Source: Roseateles noduli (GTDB lineage: Bacteria; Pseudomonadota; Gammaproteobacteria; Burkholderiales; Burkholderiaceae_C). From it: a DNA stretch of 64,000 nucleotides. The translations under genes and the position numbers were made by a program. The notes under the pieces were generated by a model, which saw nothing but the letters and a program-made list of their open reading frames with translations, had not been told where the DNA came from and ran no database searches. This document shows, piece after piece, positions 11,624 through 19,686 of this stretch (positions within the stretch are counted from its first letter, which is position 1; every line of letters starts with the position of its first letter). The stretch spans positions 62,001-126,000 of the forward strand of contig NIOE01000013.1 in NCBI GenBank assembly GCA_002205125.1. Direction: 5' to 3'.

Positions 11624-11904
11624 AATGACCCGGCATATCCGTGTGATTTGCGCCCGCATTTGAGGGGGTTTTTGGGGAGAGGGTTCACCCTGCTTTGACC
11701 CATGACTTTCGGGTTTCTTCTTATAGGTCTGTCGCTCTTTTGCTGCGCGATGTAGCAAATGTTTAAGTCAGTGAACCACACGTTTGCGCTACTGAAAAAA
11801 TCAGCTCACGCACCGCACCGGGCACATCGACCTGGGTGCGCTCTGCAACCGTTCGGGAAACAGCGCCATCACCGGGTGCGACCCCACTTCAGAAGAGGAC
11901 CGCA

Positions 11905-14832
11905 ATGTCTCGTCAACTTACCCACAGGGCGCTGGTACTCACCAGCATCGCGATCGCCAGCACGCTGGCCTGCGGCATCGCCGCCGCGCAGGAATCGCAA
12001 CAACTGGAGCGCGTGGAAGTCACCGGCTCCAACATCCGTCGCACGGCGGCGGAAGGCACCTCGCCGATCGACCGGATCACTGCCGCGGAAATCCGCGCCA
12101 GCGGTGCGAAGACCGCGCTGGAACTGATGAAGATGGTGCCCGCGGTGGGCACCGACGGCTTCAACGACACCCCGACGCAGAACGGCTTCTCGCGCGGCGT
12201 CGCGACCGTCTCGCTGCGCGGCTTGAGCTCGACCTCGACGCTGATCCTGCTGAACGGCCGCCGCATCGTGCCGGCCGCCTACGCGAACCCGAACAACGGC
12301 ACGTCGACGCTGTACGACCTGAACTCGATCCCGGCTTCGTCGATCGAACGCGTTGAAATCTTCAAGGACGGCGCGTCCGCGGTGTACGGCTCCGACGCGG
12401 TCGGCGGCGTCATCAACTTCATCACCAAGCAGGACTTCCAAGGCGCGCAGATGGGCGCCACGGTCGGCGCCAACGACGACGGCGAGTTCTCGCGCCAGAC
12501 CGTCAACGGCAGCTTCGGCATCGGCGACTTCGCCAAGGACGGCTTCAACGTCCTGATCGGCGCGGACCTGACCCACCGCGGCCGCACGATGACCCGCGAC
12601 GTCAAGGACATCCACGCCGACGACTACCGCGCCATCAACCTGCGTCTGAACCCGTTCGGCTCGAGCGTGTCCAACCAGGCCTTCTTCACGAAGGAATCGG
12701 CGCCCAACAGCCTGAACTTCCCGCAGAACACGGCCGCGTCCGTGGTCACCAATCAGAAGAACTGCGATGCGTCGCGCCTGCTCACCGGCAGCGCCGTGCA
12801 CGGCATCAGCACGCTGCCGCTGCTGGGCCGCCAGTTCTGCAACTTCAACCTCGACGACTACAACGAGGCGCAGAACAAGGGCACCGACCTGAGCCTGATC
12901 AGCCGGGGTACCTTCCGCGTCACCAACGACATCACGGCCTTCGCCGAAGCGGGCTACTCGCGCGTCGAGCGCGACTACCTGTCGGCGCCCCGCACCATCA
13001 GCGGCCTGAGCCCGACCAGCAACTTCGTGCTGGGCGGCGGCACCGTGCCCACGTACCAGGCGATCCTGCCGGTCGGCCATCCGGACAACCCGTTCAACAA
13101 CGACGCCGTCCCGGGCCGCGCCGCGGTGCAGTACCGCTTCGAGAACGCCGCCGGCGGCACCAACCTGGTCAACCAGCAGTACCGCGCGCTGGCCGGCGTG
13201 AAGGGCTCGTTCGGTGCCTGGGACTGGGAAACCGCCCTGCTGTGGAACAAGGCCAAGCGCGACGAGACCACCAACGGCTTCCTGAACCTGGACGTGCTGC
13301 GCACGCTGCTGACCGGCCGCACCATCGCGGACGTGGCGGCCGACCCCAACCTGTCGCCGGCACTGACCAACAAGGCCGATTCGACGATCAAGCAGTGGGA
13401 CGCCAAGGTCTCGACCGAATTCGGCTCGCTGCCGGGCGGCGCGATCGGCATGGCGACCGGCGTCGAACTGCGTCGTGAGTCCATCGGCATCGATCCGGAT
13501 CCGCTGAACGCCGCGGGCAAGATCCTGGGCCTGGCCAACACGGCCGTCGAAGGCGGCCGCAACGTCAAGTCGGCCTTCATCGAATTCCGTACGCCCTGGT
13601 TCAAGTCCTTCGAAATGGACTTCGCCGGTCGCTACGACAAGTACGACAAGATGAAGGGCAACTTCGTGCCCAAGGTCGGCGCGAAGTGGACGGTCATCCC
13701 GACCCTGTCGTTCCGCGGCACGTACTCCGAAGGCTTCCGCGCTCCGGCGGTGTCGCAGGTCAGCGCCGGCGGCGCGCAGTTCTTCGTGAACGGCCTGATC
13801 GACCCGGTGCGTTGCGAGGAAGACGGCGTGACGCCCAAGCCCGGCGCGGCGGCTTCGGACTGCTCGAAGAGCGTGTCCGGCACCGGCGGCGCGAACCCGG
13901 CGCTCAAGCCTGAGAAGTCCAAGAGCCACTCGCTGGGCATCGTGTTCTCGCCCAGCAAGCACCTGGACTTCGTGATCGACTACTTCAACATCAAGAAGAA
14001 GGACGAAGTGGCGCTGGGTTCGGCGCAAGACGTGATCGACCATCCGGAACGTTACGCCCCGACCGCGCTGATCCGTGACACCAACCCGGCGCTGCTGCTC
14101 AACGGCGTGGCCGGCACGGGCCCGCTGCTGGTGGTCGCCACGCCGTGGACCAACCAGGGTTCGACGGAAGTGTCGGGCGTCGACTTCGAGGTCAAGACCA
14201 ACCTGAACCTGAAGGAAGGCGTCCGCTGGACCAACCAGCTGCGCGGCACGTACATGACCAAGTACAGCCGTGTCGAAGTCCCGGGCTACGACGACAACAA
14301 CCTGGTGGGCACCAACGGCGGCCTGTACGACTGGGCGACCTCGGCCGGCGACATCCCGCGCCTGAAGTTCCGCGCCACCTCGACGCTGGACATCGACAGC
14401 AAGCACTCGATCATGGGTGCGATGAACTGGATCAGCGGCGTGTCCTTCCTGCGACACATGGACAGCTCGTCGAACCCGGCGATCATCTACAACGGCACGA
14501 CCTGCCATTGGGGTGGCCCGAGCTCGGATCCGCGCATCACCGGCCGCACCACGCTGGGCGTGGCGCCGACGGCGACCAACGGCCGCGACCTGTACATCAA
14601 CCGCTATCCGAACTGTGCGGTGGGCAAGTGGATGACCTTCGACGTGGCCTACACGTACACGGGCTTCAAGGATCTGGCGCTGACGCTGAACATCCAGAAC
14701 CTGACCGACGAGAAGGCGCCGTACTACCCGACGACCAACAACAGCGCGACGGCCATCCCGGGCTGGAACGCCGGCATGCACAGCGGTACCGGCCGCTACT
14801 GGACGCTGAACGCCAGCTACAGCTTCAAGTGA
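11905..14832 (+). CDS. TonB-dependent outer-membrane receptor
   Basis: This 975-residue receptor is a distant relative of the one just upstream (same RVEVTGSNIRR entry and plug). A Sec signal peptide (MSRQLTHRALVLTSIAIAST, cleavage near IAAAQ) precedes the plug with GVATVSLRGLSSTSTLILLNGRRI and FKDGASAVYGSDAVGGVINFIT. The barrel ends LNASYSFK, one residue longer than the usual terminal Phe. The start at 11905 has GAGGA 5 bases upstream. It has no STN domain. Several Cys residues in the loops (for example NCDASR and RCEEDGVTP) may form disulfides. The ligand is unknown. Its own terminator at 14869 and the long upstream gap indicate separate control from the first receptor. Confidence 0.93.
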   Translation: MSRQLTHRALVLTSIAIASTLACGIAAAQESQQLERVEVTGSNIRRTAAEGTSPIDRITAAEIRASGAKTALELMKMVPAVGTDGFNDTPTQNGFSRGVATVSLRGLSSTSTLILLNGRRIVPAAYANPNNGTSTLYDLNSIPASSIERVEIFKDGASAVYGSDAVGGVINFITKQDFQGAQMGATVGANDDGEFSRQTVNGSFGIGDFAKDGFNVLIGADLTHRGRTMTRDVKDIHADDYRAINLRLNPFGSSVSNQAFFTKESAPNSLNFPQNTAASVVTNQKNCDASRLLTGSAVHGISTLPLLGRQFCNFNLDDYNEAQNKGTDLSLISRGTFRVTNDITAFAEAGYSRVERDYLSAPRTISGLSPTSNFVLGGGTVPTYQAILPVGHPDNPFNNDAVPGRAAVQYRFENAAGGTNLVNQQYRALAGVKGSFGAWDWETALLWNKAKRDETTNGFLNLDVLRTLLTGRTIADVAADPNLSPALTNKADSTIKQWDAKVSTEFGSLPGGAIGMATGVELRRESIGIDPDPLNAAGKILGLANTAVEGGRNVKSAFIEFRTPWFKSFEMDFAGRYDKYDKMKGNFVPKVGAKWTVIPTLSFRGTYSEGFRAPAVSQVSAGGAQFFVNGLIDPVRCEEDGVTPKPGAAASDCSKSVSGTGGANPALKPEKSKSHSLGIVFSPSKHLDFVIDYFNIKKKDEVALGSAQDVIDHPERYAPTALIRDTNPALLLNGVAGTGPLLVVATPWTNQGSTEVSGVDFEVKTNLNLKEGVRWTNQLRGTYMTKYSRVEVPGYDDNNLVGTNGGLYDWATSAGDIPRLKFRATSTLDIDSKHSIMGAMNWISGVSFLRHMDSSSNPAIIYNGTTCHWGGPSSDPRITGRTTLGVAPTATNGRDLYINRYPNCAVGKWMTFDVAYTYTGFKDLALTLNIQNLTDEKAPYYPTTNNSATAIPGWNAGMHSGTGRYWTLNASYSFK

Positions 14833-14868
14833 TCGAGGCCGGCTCCGGCCGGTTCGAACACCTGACCG

Positions 14869-14895
14869 AAAGGGACCGCAAGGTCCCTTTTTTTT
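14869..14895 (+). terminator. intrinsic terminator after the second TonB-dependent receptor
   Basis: AAGGGACC (14870-14877) pairs with GGTCCCTT (14882-14889) around GCAA and continues into a run of T. The A-rich 5' flank may also let it stop the convergent lysR transcript. Confidence 0.9.
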
Positions 14896-14916
14896 GTCTG
14901 TGCCTTCCGCTGCGGC

Positions 14917-15876
14917 TCAAGACCGCCGCTTCTTCTTCACGGGCAGCGGCGCGCGCACGCGGGCCTGGTCCTTCGAATGCTCGAAGCGCGCGGCCAGCGC
15001 GTCGATGAACAGCCGCGTGCGCGCCGGCAGCAGGCGGCGCGACGGGAACACGAGCTGCAGCGGGCCGACCTCGCCCGCCCATTCGGGCAGGACCTCGACG
15101 AGGCGGCCGTCGTCGAGTTCGTCGACCACGTCCCACACCGCGCGGCGGACCAGACCCAGGCCCGCCAGCGCCCAGTCGTGCGCCTGCTCGCCGTTGTCGG
15201 TGACGAGGCGGCCTTGCACGGTGACCGTGCGCGGCGACGCGGACACCGAAGCATCGGCGGGCATGAACAGCCAGTCCGACTGACGGGTGGCGATGCGCTC
15301 CTGCAGGATGCAGTCGTGGTCGACGAGATCCTCCAGCGCGCGCGGTGTGCCACGGCGACGCAGGTAGTCCGGCGTTGCGCAAAGCACGCGCCGGTTCGGG
15401 CCGAGTCGGCGAGCGACCAGGCGCGAATCCGCCGGACCGCCGATGCGCACGGCGCAGTCGAAGCCTTCCTCGATCAGGTCGACGAGCGCGTCGGACAGCG
15501 AGACCTGCACGGTGACGTCGGGGTGCTCGCGCATGAACTCGGCGGCGAGCGGTCCGACGCAGCGACGACCCAGCGCGACGGTCGAGGTGACGCGCAGCAG
15601 ACCGCGCGCTTGCTGCCGGCCCTGCGTGAGTTCGGCCTCGGCGTCGTCGATGTCGGCGAGGATGGTCTGGCAGCGTTCGAGGTAGATCGCGCCCTCGTCG
15701 GTCAGCGCGAGGCGCCGCGAGCTGCGCTGCAGCAGCCGCACGCCGAGCCGCGCTTCCAGCCGCGCCAGCCGCTTGCTGCCGACGGCGGGGGAGAAGCCCA
15801 GCTCCCGCCCCGCGGCGGACAGGCTGCCCGTCGCGACCGCGCGCACGAACAGGCGCATGTCGTCGAGTTCATTCAT
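14917..15876 (-). CDS. LysR-family transcriptional regulator
   Basis: This 319-residue LTTR has an N-terminal winged helix with MRLFVRAVATGSLSAAGRELGFSPAVGSKRLARLEARLGVRLLQRSSRRLALTDEG-type residues (about 7-60). A linker helix and a LysR substrate-binding domain follow, with ALVDLIEEGFDCAVRIGGPADSRLVARRLG typical of the CrgA/DmlR subgroup. The C-terminus is a basic tail ending VKKKRRS. The start at 15876 has GGAG about 6 bases upstream. The gene is divergent from the MFS exporter, with a T-N11-A palindrome between them, so it most likely controls that exporter and itself. The inducer is unknown. Confidence 0.9.
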   Translation of the reverse strand: MNELDDMRLFVRAVATGSLSAAGRELGFSPAVGSKRLARLEARLGVRLLQRSSRRLALTDEGAIYLERCQTILADIDDAEAELTQGRQQARGLLRVTSTVALGRRCVGPLAAEFMREHPDVTVQVSLSDALVDLIEEGFDCAVRIGGPADSRLVARRLGPNRRVLCATPDYLRRRGTPRALEDLVDHDCILQERIATRQSDWLFMPADASVSASPRTVTVQGRLVTDNGEQAHDWALAGLGLVRRAVWDVVDELDDGRLVEVLPEWAGEVGPLQLVFPSRRLLPARTRLFIDALAARFEHSKDQARVRAPLPVKKKRRS

Positions 15877-15918
15877 TCCGGATCTCCGTTGGCGATCGCA
15901 TCATGCGGGCGCCATCTA

Positions 15919-15931
15919 TTCCATTCTGGAA
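15919..15931. promoter_or_regulatory. LysR-type T-N11-A box between lysR and the MFS gene
   Basis: TTCCATTCTGGAA is a perfect 5-3-5 palindrome that fits the T-N11-A rule for LysR-type regulators. It lies 43 bases from the lysR start and 85 bases from the exporter start, in a divergent promoter region. Confidence 0.6.
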
Positions 15932-16015
15932 CAGATGCTTATCCCTTCTGATGGATTCCCATCCGGGGAGCGACAGATCACAGTGCGGACCATTGAATCA
16001 ACGTTGGAGTCTTCC

Positions 16016-17224
16016 GTGACCTCCCTCTCTTCCACCCTGGACGAAGCCGGCGCCAAACCCGCCGCGCGCGGCTTCCCGTTGCCGATCCTCGCGCTGGCGC
16101 TCGCGGCCTTCGCGATCGGCACGACCGAGTTCGTGATCATGGGTCTGCTGCCGGCGATGGCGCAGGACCTGGCGGTGAGCCTGCCGCGCGCGGGCCTGCT
16201 GGTGACCGGTTATGCGCTGGGCGTGGCGTTGGGCGCGCCGCCGCTGGCGGCGTTAAGCGCGGGCTGGCCGCGCAAGCGGGCGTTGCTGGTGCTGATCGCG
16301 CTGTTCATCGCGGGCAACGTGCTGTCCGCGATCGGCGGCGGCTACTGGACGGTGATGGCGGGCCGCATCGTCGCGGCGCTGGCGCACGGGTCCTTCTTCG
16401 GGATCGGCGCGGTGCTGGCGAGCGAACTGGTCGCGCCTGACCGCAAGGCCGGCGCGATCGCGCTGATGTTCACTGGCCTCACGCTGGCCAACGTGCTGGG
16501 CGTGCCCCTGGGCAACCTGATCGGCCAGGAGTGGGGCTGGCGCGCGAGCTTCGGCGCGGTCGCCGGACTGGGCATCGTTGCGGCGATCGCGCTGGTCGCG
16601 CTGCTGCCGAAGACGAGGGACGCCGACACCGCCGCGCAAGCGGGGAACGACTGGTCGGTGCTCAAGCGCCCGCAGGTGCTGATCGCGCTGGCGCTGACGG
16701 CGGTCGGCTTCGGCGGCATCTTCACCGCGTTCACTTTCATCGCGCCGATGCTGGCGGAGGTCACCGGTCTGTCGACGGGATGGATCACGGGCGTGCTGTT
16801 CCTGTTCGGCCTGGGCCTGACGATCGGCAACACGGTGGGCGGCAAGCTGGCGGACTGGAAGCTGATGCCGTCGCTGATGGGCGTGCTGGTCGCGCTGGCG
16901 ATCGTGCAGGCGCTGCTGGCGGTGGTGCTCGACTGGCAATGGCCGACGATCGTGACCGTCTTCGTCTGGGGCATGGCCGCCTTCGCGACGGTGCCCGGAC
17001 TGCAGATGCGGATGATGCAGCAGGCACCCGATGCGCCGGCGCTGGTGTCGACGCTCAACATCGCGGCGTTCAACCTGGGCAACGCGGGCGGCGCTTGGCT
17101 GGGTGGGTGGATGTTGACGCACGGGGCCTCGCTGCGTTCGCTGCCGGTGGCGGGGGCAGGGCTTGCGGTGGTCGGGCTGGGATTGGCGGCGCTCAGTGTG
17201 GTGATCGAGAGGCGTGCGCGCTGA
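16016..17224 (+). CDS. MFS exporter of the DHA1 family (AraJ/YdhP-like)
   Basis: This 402-residue inner-membrane transporter should have 12 membrane helices. It has FAIGTTEFVIMGLLPAMAQDL in helix 1, typical of the DHA1 drug or sugar efflux group, and the family's A-like motif region around GYALGVALGAPPLAAL and WPRKRAL. Related proteins export arabinose polymers, chloramphenicol or purine analogues, so the substrate is not certain. The GTG at 16016 is preferred as start: GGAG lies 6 bases upstream, and the open frame before it overlaps lysR. The divergent LysR gene and the T-N11-A box suggest inducible expression. Confidence 0.88.
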   Translation: MTSLSSTLDEAGAKPAARGFPLPILALALAAFAIGTTEFVIMGLLPAMAQDLAVSLPRAGLLVTGYALGVALGAPPLAALSAGWPRKRALLVLIALFIAGNVLSAIGGGYWTVMAGRIVAALAHGSFFGIGAVLASELVAPDRKAGAIALMFTGLTLANVLGVPLGNLIGQEWGWRASFGAVAGLGIVAAIALVALLPKTRDADTAAQAGNDWSVLKRPQVLIALALTAVGFGGIFTAFTFIAPMLAEVTGLSTGWITGVLFLFGLGLTIGNTVGGKLADWKLMPSLMGVLVALAIVQALLAVVLDWQWPTIVTVFVWGMAAFATVPGLQMRMMQQAPDAPALVSTLNIAAFNLGNAGGAWLGGWMLTHGASLRSLPVAGAGLAVVGLGLAALSVVIERRAR

Positions 17225-17241
17225 TCCGATCAACGGCTGAA

Positions 17242-17268
17242 ATGAACAGGGCGACCGGAAGCGGTCGC
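17242..17268 (-). terminator. hairpin at the end of the orphan antitoxin-like gene
   Basis: GCGACCG (17251-17257) pairs with CGGTCGC (17262-17268) around GAAG. On the minus strand it lies directly after the stop codon of the gene at 17269-17535 and is followed by CCTGTTCATTTC. The stem core matches the stronger hairpin at 17683-17710, another sign that the two units share ancestry. It may also help end the MFS transcript. Confidence 0.55.
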
Positions 17269-17535
17269 TCAGCGAGCCCCCTTTCCCCAGATGATTTCGT
17301 GCGCCTCGCGCATGACTGCGTCGTGAGGGATGTTCGGTCGGGGGTCTTCGATCGACAGGCGGATCTGCTCGCGATACCAGTCGTCCCACGCGTCTTGGTC
17401 AAAGTTGTCCTCGCTGATGCGCGGCACATATTCGCTTGGCGCGACGGGTGGAGGAATCTGAGCCGGAGTGGGTCCAGTGTCGAGCAGTTCCATGACTGCC
17501 GGATTGATGTCGAGATCCACGATGTGGTGCTCCAT
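17269..17535 (-). CDS. orphan antitoxin-like small protein
   Basis: This 88-residue acidic protein is not recognised on its own. Its layout parallels the C-terminal half of the antitoxin candidate at 18013-18480: both have an IVDL[DE][IV] start, a Pro-rich linker, a [DE]-x-AWD-x-x-YRE helix, then D-x-RP and a final helix with an E-x-x-x-[IM]I pattern. No toxin gene accompanies it: the bases up to 17268 hold only its hairpin, followed by the MFS gene end. A direct-repeat copy of the promoter region of the complete locus lies just upstream (17561-17655). It is therefore probably a diverged duplicate that lost its toxin, or an antitoxin that protects against a related one. No clear ribosome site is seen. 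Confidence 0.55.
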   Translation of the reverse strand: MEHHIVDLDINPAVMELLDTGPTPAQIPPPVAPSEYVPRISEDNFDQDAWDDWYREQIRLSIEDPRPNIPHDAVMREAHEIIWGKGAR

Positions 17536-17560
17536 GAAATGACTCGAAAGTCGGAGCCGT

Positions 17561-17655
17561 CATCGTTCCCGAACGGGGGTGGTCGGGCTATGACCTCAAC
17601 TGCTGATTTTTTGACCTCTCCAGGTCTTGCGCTGTGAGGGTCAGGCGTTGCTGTC
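17561..17655 (-). repeat. direct repeat copy A, upstream of the orphan antitoxin-like gene
   Basis: About 95 bases, aligned with gaps to copy B at 18580-18689. Both begin with CATCGTTCCCGAA, share TGACCTCAACTGCTGAT, a palindrome (here GACCTCTCCAGGTC, 17613-17626) and end near GAGGGTCAGG. Both copies lie upstream of an antitoxin-like gene on the minus strand, so the repeat probably carries a shared promoter/operator. In copy B the end of the repeat includes the last codons of the TetR gene. Confidence 0.75.
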
Positions 17656-17682
17656 TGACGGCAGATGCCGCACTGCAATGAA

Positions 17683-17710
17683 GAAGGGCGACCGCATGCG
17701 GTCGCCCTTC
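17683..17710 (-). terminator. intrinsic terminator after the ParE-like toxin gene
   Basis: A perfect self-complementary 28-base stretch with 14-base arms (GAAGGGCGACCGCA and its complement) lies 17 bases after the toxin stop on the minus strand and is followed by TTCATTGC. The perfect symmetry makes it a possible terminator in both directions. Confidence 0.75.
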
Positions 17711-17726
17711 TGGTGTGGTGTCAGAT

Positions 17727-18035
17727 TCATCGTGCGCGCGAAGGCGGATTCGGCCAATCACGACGTGCGTGGACAACGTCGAGCACTTTGATCGTTGTTT
17801 GCTTCACCTGATACATCACGAAAAAGTTGGGGCGGACGACGATCTCTCGTACGCCAGCCATGCGCTTGGACTCTCGATAGAGCTCTGGAAAAGAAGCCGC
17901 CATCGAGAGCTTCGAATGGATGTCGTCATTGAGGTCGTCCGCTGCGGTTTCGTTGTCGCAGCGGATGCGCCACAGGATCTCTGCCAGGAGGTTCTCCGCC
18001 GATTCCTCCCATTCAACATTTTTTGGGGCGGGCAT
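17727..18035 (-). CDS. ParE/RelE-superfamily toxin
   Basis: This 102-residue basic protein has the ParE/RelE fold signature. VEWEESAENLLAEILWRI lies at the start, followed by an alpha-hairpin with AADDL and the SFPELYRESKRMAGVREIVV segment. The C-terminal beta-strands read FFVMYQVKQTTIKVLDVVHARRDWP. ParE members poison DNA gyrase and RelE members cut mRNA on the ribosome. The VLDVVHARRDWP ending is typical of the ParE-like plasmid-stabilisation group, but the target is not proven. It starts 23 bases inside the end of the upstream antitoxin gene, the normal antitoxin-first order, and a strong terminator follows. Confidence 0.85.
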   Translation of the reverse strand: MPAPKNVEWEESAENLLAEILWRIRCDNETAADDLNDDIHSKLSMAASFPELYRESKRMAGVREIVVRPNFFVMYQVKQTTIKVLDVVHARRDWPNPPSRAR

Positions 18036-18480
18036 GTGGGCCCCCCGTTCCGCGGATCATCTGGCGCATTTCGGCGTGGACTTGTCGGAAGTCTTTGCCC
18101 GGGCGATCGTTGCGCATGGCCTTCAACAATCGTTCGCGATAGGCGGCGTCCCACGCCTCATCTTCTGGCAAGCCGTCGTTGAATGCGGTAGGCGGCGGAG
18201 CCGCCGGCGGTCGGGTATAGGGGCCCGTGTTGGGTCGGATGACTTCAAGGTCCACGATGTTCAGTGCCATGAGACGTCTCGCTAGGGTTTCCAGAGTCCG
18301 GAACATGCGCGGTGCACCACTCGGGGTTGTCAGGCGATGGCGTTGACCTTGCCGCTCGATCCAGAGATGCCAATGGCGTCCATGGGAAAGGGCTTCGGCT
18401 CGCAGCTTTTCGCCTGCTCTGGCCCAGGCGAGTAGCGTGGGCTCGTCGAGCGGGGGCGTCGGTGATCCGGTGTTGTCCAT
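18013..18480 (-). CDS. probable antitoxin, with an extra N-terminal domain
   Basis: The 155-residue frame ends inside the toxin start, so by position it is the antitoxin. The C-terminal ~85 residues match the layout of the orphan protein at 17269-17535 and include EDEAWDAAYRERLLKAM, a likely toxin-binding helix. The N-terminal ~75 residues (HWHLWIERQGQRHRL, then APRMFRTLETLARRLMALNIVDLEV) look like the small partition-associated proteins called ParC-like in some annotations; that link is from memory and tentative. An internal ATG at 18270 (MALNIVDL) would give a product the size of the orphan and is a real alternative start. Neither start has a strong ribosome site. It would bind toxin and probably the palindrome at 18632-18645. 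Confidence 0.65.
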   Translation of the reverse strand: MDNTGSPTPPLDEPTLLAWARAGEKLRAEALSHGRHWHLWIERQGQRHRLTTPSGAPRMFRTLETLARRLMALNIVDLEVIRPNTGPYTRPPAAPPPTAFNDGLPEDEAWDAAYRERLLKAMRNDRPGKDFRQVHAEMRQMIRGTGGPHARPKKC

Positions 18481-18579
18481 GTCGAGCGGCGTTGAATGAA
18501 GACTGACGGACTGTCAGTGGCAGAGCATAGGCCTCGGCAGTTCGATCGATGCAGCGGCCGCTCGCGTCATGGAAGTGCC

Positions 18580-18689
18580 CATCGTTCCCGAATCGGGTTC
18601 GGTGCGCCATGACCTCAACTGCTGATCTTTTGACCTTCCCAGGTCTTGCGCGCCGCGGCGCGATGCGCTGAGGGTCAGGACTTGCCGTC
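18580..18689 (-). repeat. direct repeat copy B, upstream of the antitoxin gene
   Basis: Partner of copy A (17561-17655), with the palindrome GACCTTCCCAGGTC at 18632-18645. It overlaps the last five codons of the TetR gene at its right end. A GC-rich insertion (around CGCCGCGGCGCG, 18650-18661) is absent from copy A. Confidence 0.75.
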
Positions 18690-19472
18690 GACGGCGTCGA
18701 TGCCACCGTCCAGTGCTTCCGCCACACGGGCCTTCAGGCGTCGCAGGGCCTTGAGCTCCTGGTCCGGCGCCTGCAGCGCCGGCCACAGCAGCGCGACCAG
18801 GTCGCGCGCCGCCGCGTCCACCTGGATCTGCCGGCCGGCGATGATCACTTCCCACAGCATGTGCTCCATCGGCCCGAACACCAGCGAGCGCAACAGCCGC
18901 AGCGGGATGTCCTGCCGGACCTCCCCCTGCGCCTGGCCGCGCGCCAGCAGGTCCATCAGCGGCGCCGTGTAGCGCCGCTGCAGGTCGACGAAGGCCGCGC
19001 CGAAGTCCTGGCCCTCGCCGCGTGCGACCGGCGCCTCGCGCTTGCGGCCTTCCGACAGCACCAGCTCGCACAGCCCCGTGCCCTGGATCAGGAACAGCCG
19101 CAGGTGGGTGTGGACCACGAACTCCAACTGGTCCCGGATCGGCCGCTCACGCGGCAGCCCCGATTCGATCGCCTCGATGATCTCGTCGTACCAGTCGCCG
19201 ATCACCCGCATGCACAGCTCGCGCTTGCCGCGGAAGTAGGTGAAGACCGTCGCCTCGGAGATCCCCAGCCGCTGCGCGATCTCGGTGGTCGTCGCACGCT
19301 CGTAGCCGCGCTCGGCGAACACTGCACGGCTCGCGCGCAGGATGTCCTTCACCCGCTGCTCGGCCTTCGCGCCCACCGGCGAGCGCCGCTGCGCGGGCAG
19401 GGCGGCTGCAGAGGGCGGATCGAGTCGGGCGTCGAGGGAGGGATCCACTCGGGACAGCGGGGCGGGGCTCAT
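18675..19472 (-). CDS. TetR-family regulator, LiuQ candidate
   Basis: This 265-residue protein has a TetR helix-turn-helix at about residues 40-90 (ILRASRAVFAERGYERATTTEIAQRLGISEATVFTYFRGKRELC) after an unusual ~35-residue Pro/Ala-rich N-terminal extension. The ligand domain contains FVVHTHLRLFLIQGTGLCELVLSEGRKR. It is divergent from the methylcrotonyl-CoA carboxylase/biotin operon, and two near-identical palindromes lie in the shared promoter region (19496-19510 and 19631-19645). Beta-proteobacteria are known to use a TetR-type regulator called LiuQ for leucine degradation. The position fits that role, but the ligand (probably an acyl-CoA of the pathway) is inferred. Confidence 0.8.
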   Translation of the reverse strand: MSPAPLSRVDPSLDARLDPPSAAALPAQRRSPVGAKAEQRVKDILRASRAVFAERGYERATTTEIAQRLGISEATVFTYFRGKRELCMRVIGDWYDEIIEAIESGLPRERPIRDQLEFVVHTHLRLFLIQGTGLCELVLSEGRKREAPVARGEGQDFGAAFVDLQRRYTAPLMDLLARGQAQGEVRQDIPLRLLRSLVFGPMEHMLWEVIIAGRQIQVDAAARDLVALLWPALQAPDQELKALRRLKARVAEALDGGIDAVDGKS

Positions 19473-19495
19473 GAGGAGGGCATTCTCCGGGTTTA

Positions 19496-19510
19496 TTGAG
19501 CCGGGCTCAA
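19496..19510. promoter_or_regulatory. TetR-type operator, copy 1
   Basis: TTGAGCCGGGCTCAA is a perfect 7-1-7 palindrome, 23 bases upstream of the tetR start. It matches copy 2 near liuB. Confidence 0.75.
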
Positions 19511-19630
19511 GTCGGTGCGTTTCCGGCAGCAGTCCGGCTTGGAATCGTTCGCCATCTGGCTTATGCTTCGCGCCTTGCGCCGCTCCGGCGATCCCGGAAT
19601 TGCGCCTTCAGCCAGCGCTTGCGCACCGAA

Positions 19631-19645
19631 TTGAGCGCGGCTCAT
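19631..19645. promoter_or_regulatory. TetR-type operator, copy 2
   Basis: TTGAGCGCGGCTCAT matches copy 1 at 13 of 15 positions (TTGAGC-N3-GCTCA). It lies 41 bases upstream of the liuB start. The paired sites suggest one regulator controlling both directions. Confidence 0.72.
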
Positions 19646-19686
19646 AAGACGGACGACGACCGTCCCCCGACCGGAGACCCAGACCC

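Noticed and set aside
11510..11904. Possible riboswitch upstream of the TonB-dependent receptor
   Set aside because: No cobalamin-box or TPP-like conserved blocks are visible; only a DNA palindrome and AT-rich sequence.
11869..14781. Long minus-strand open frame antisense to the second receptor
   Set aside because: Same composition artefact; the plus strand holds plug and barrel motifs.
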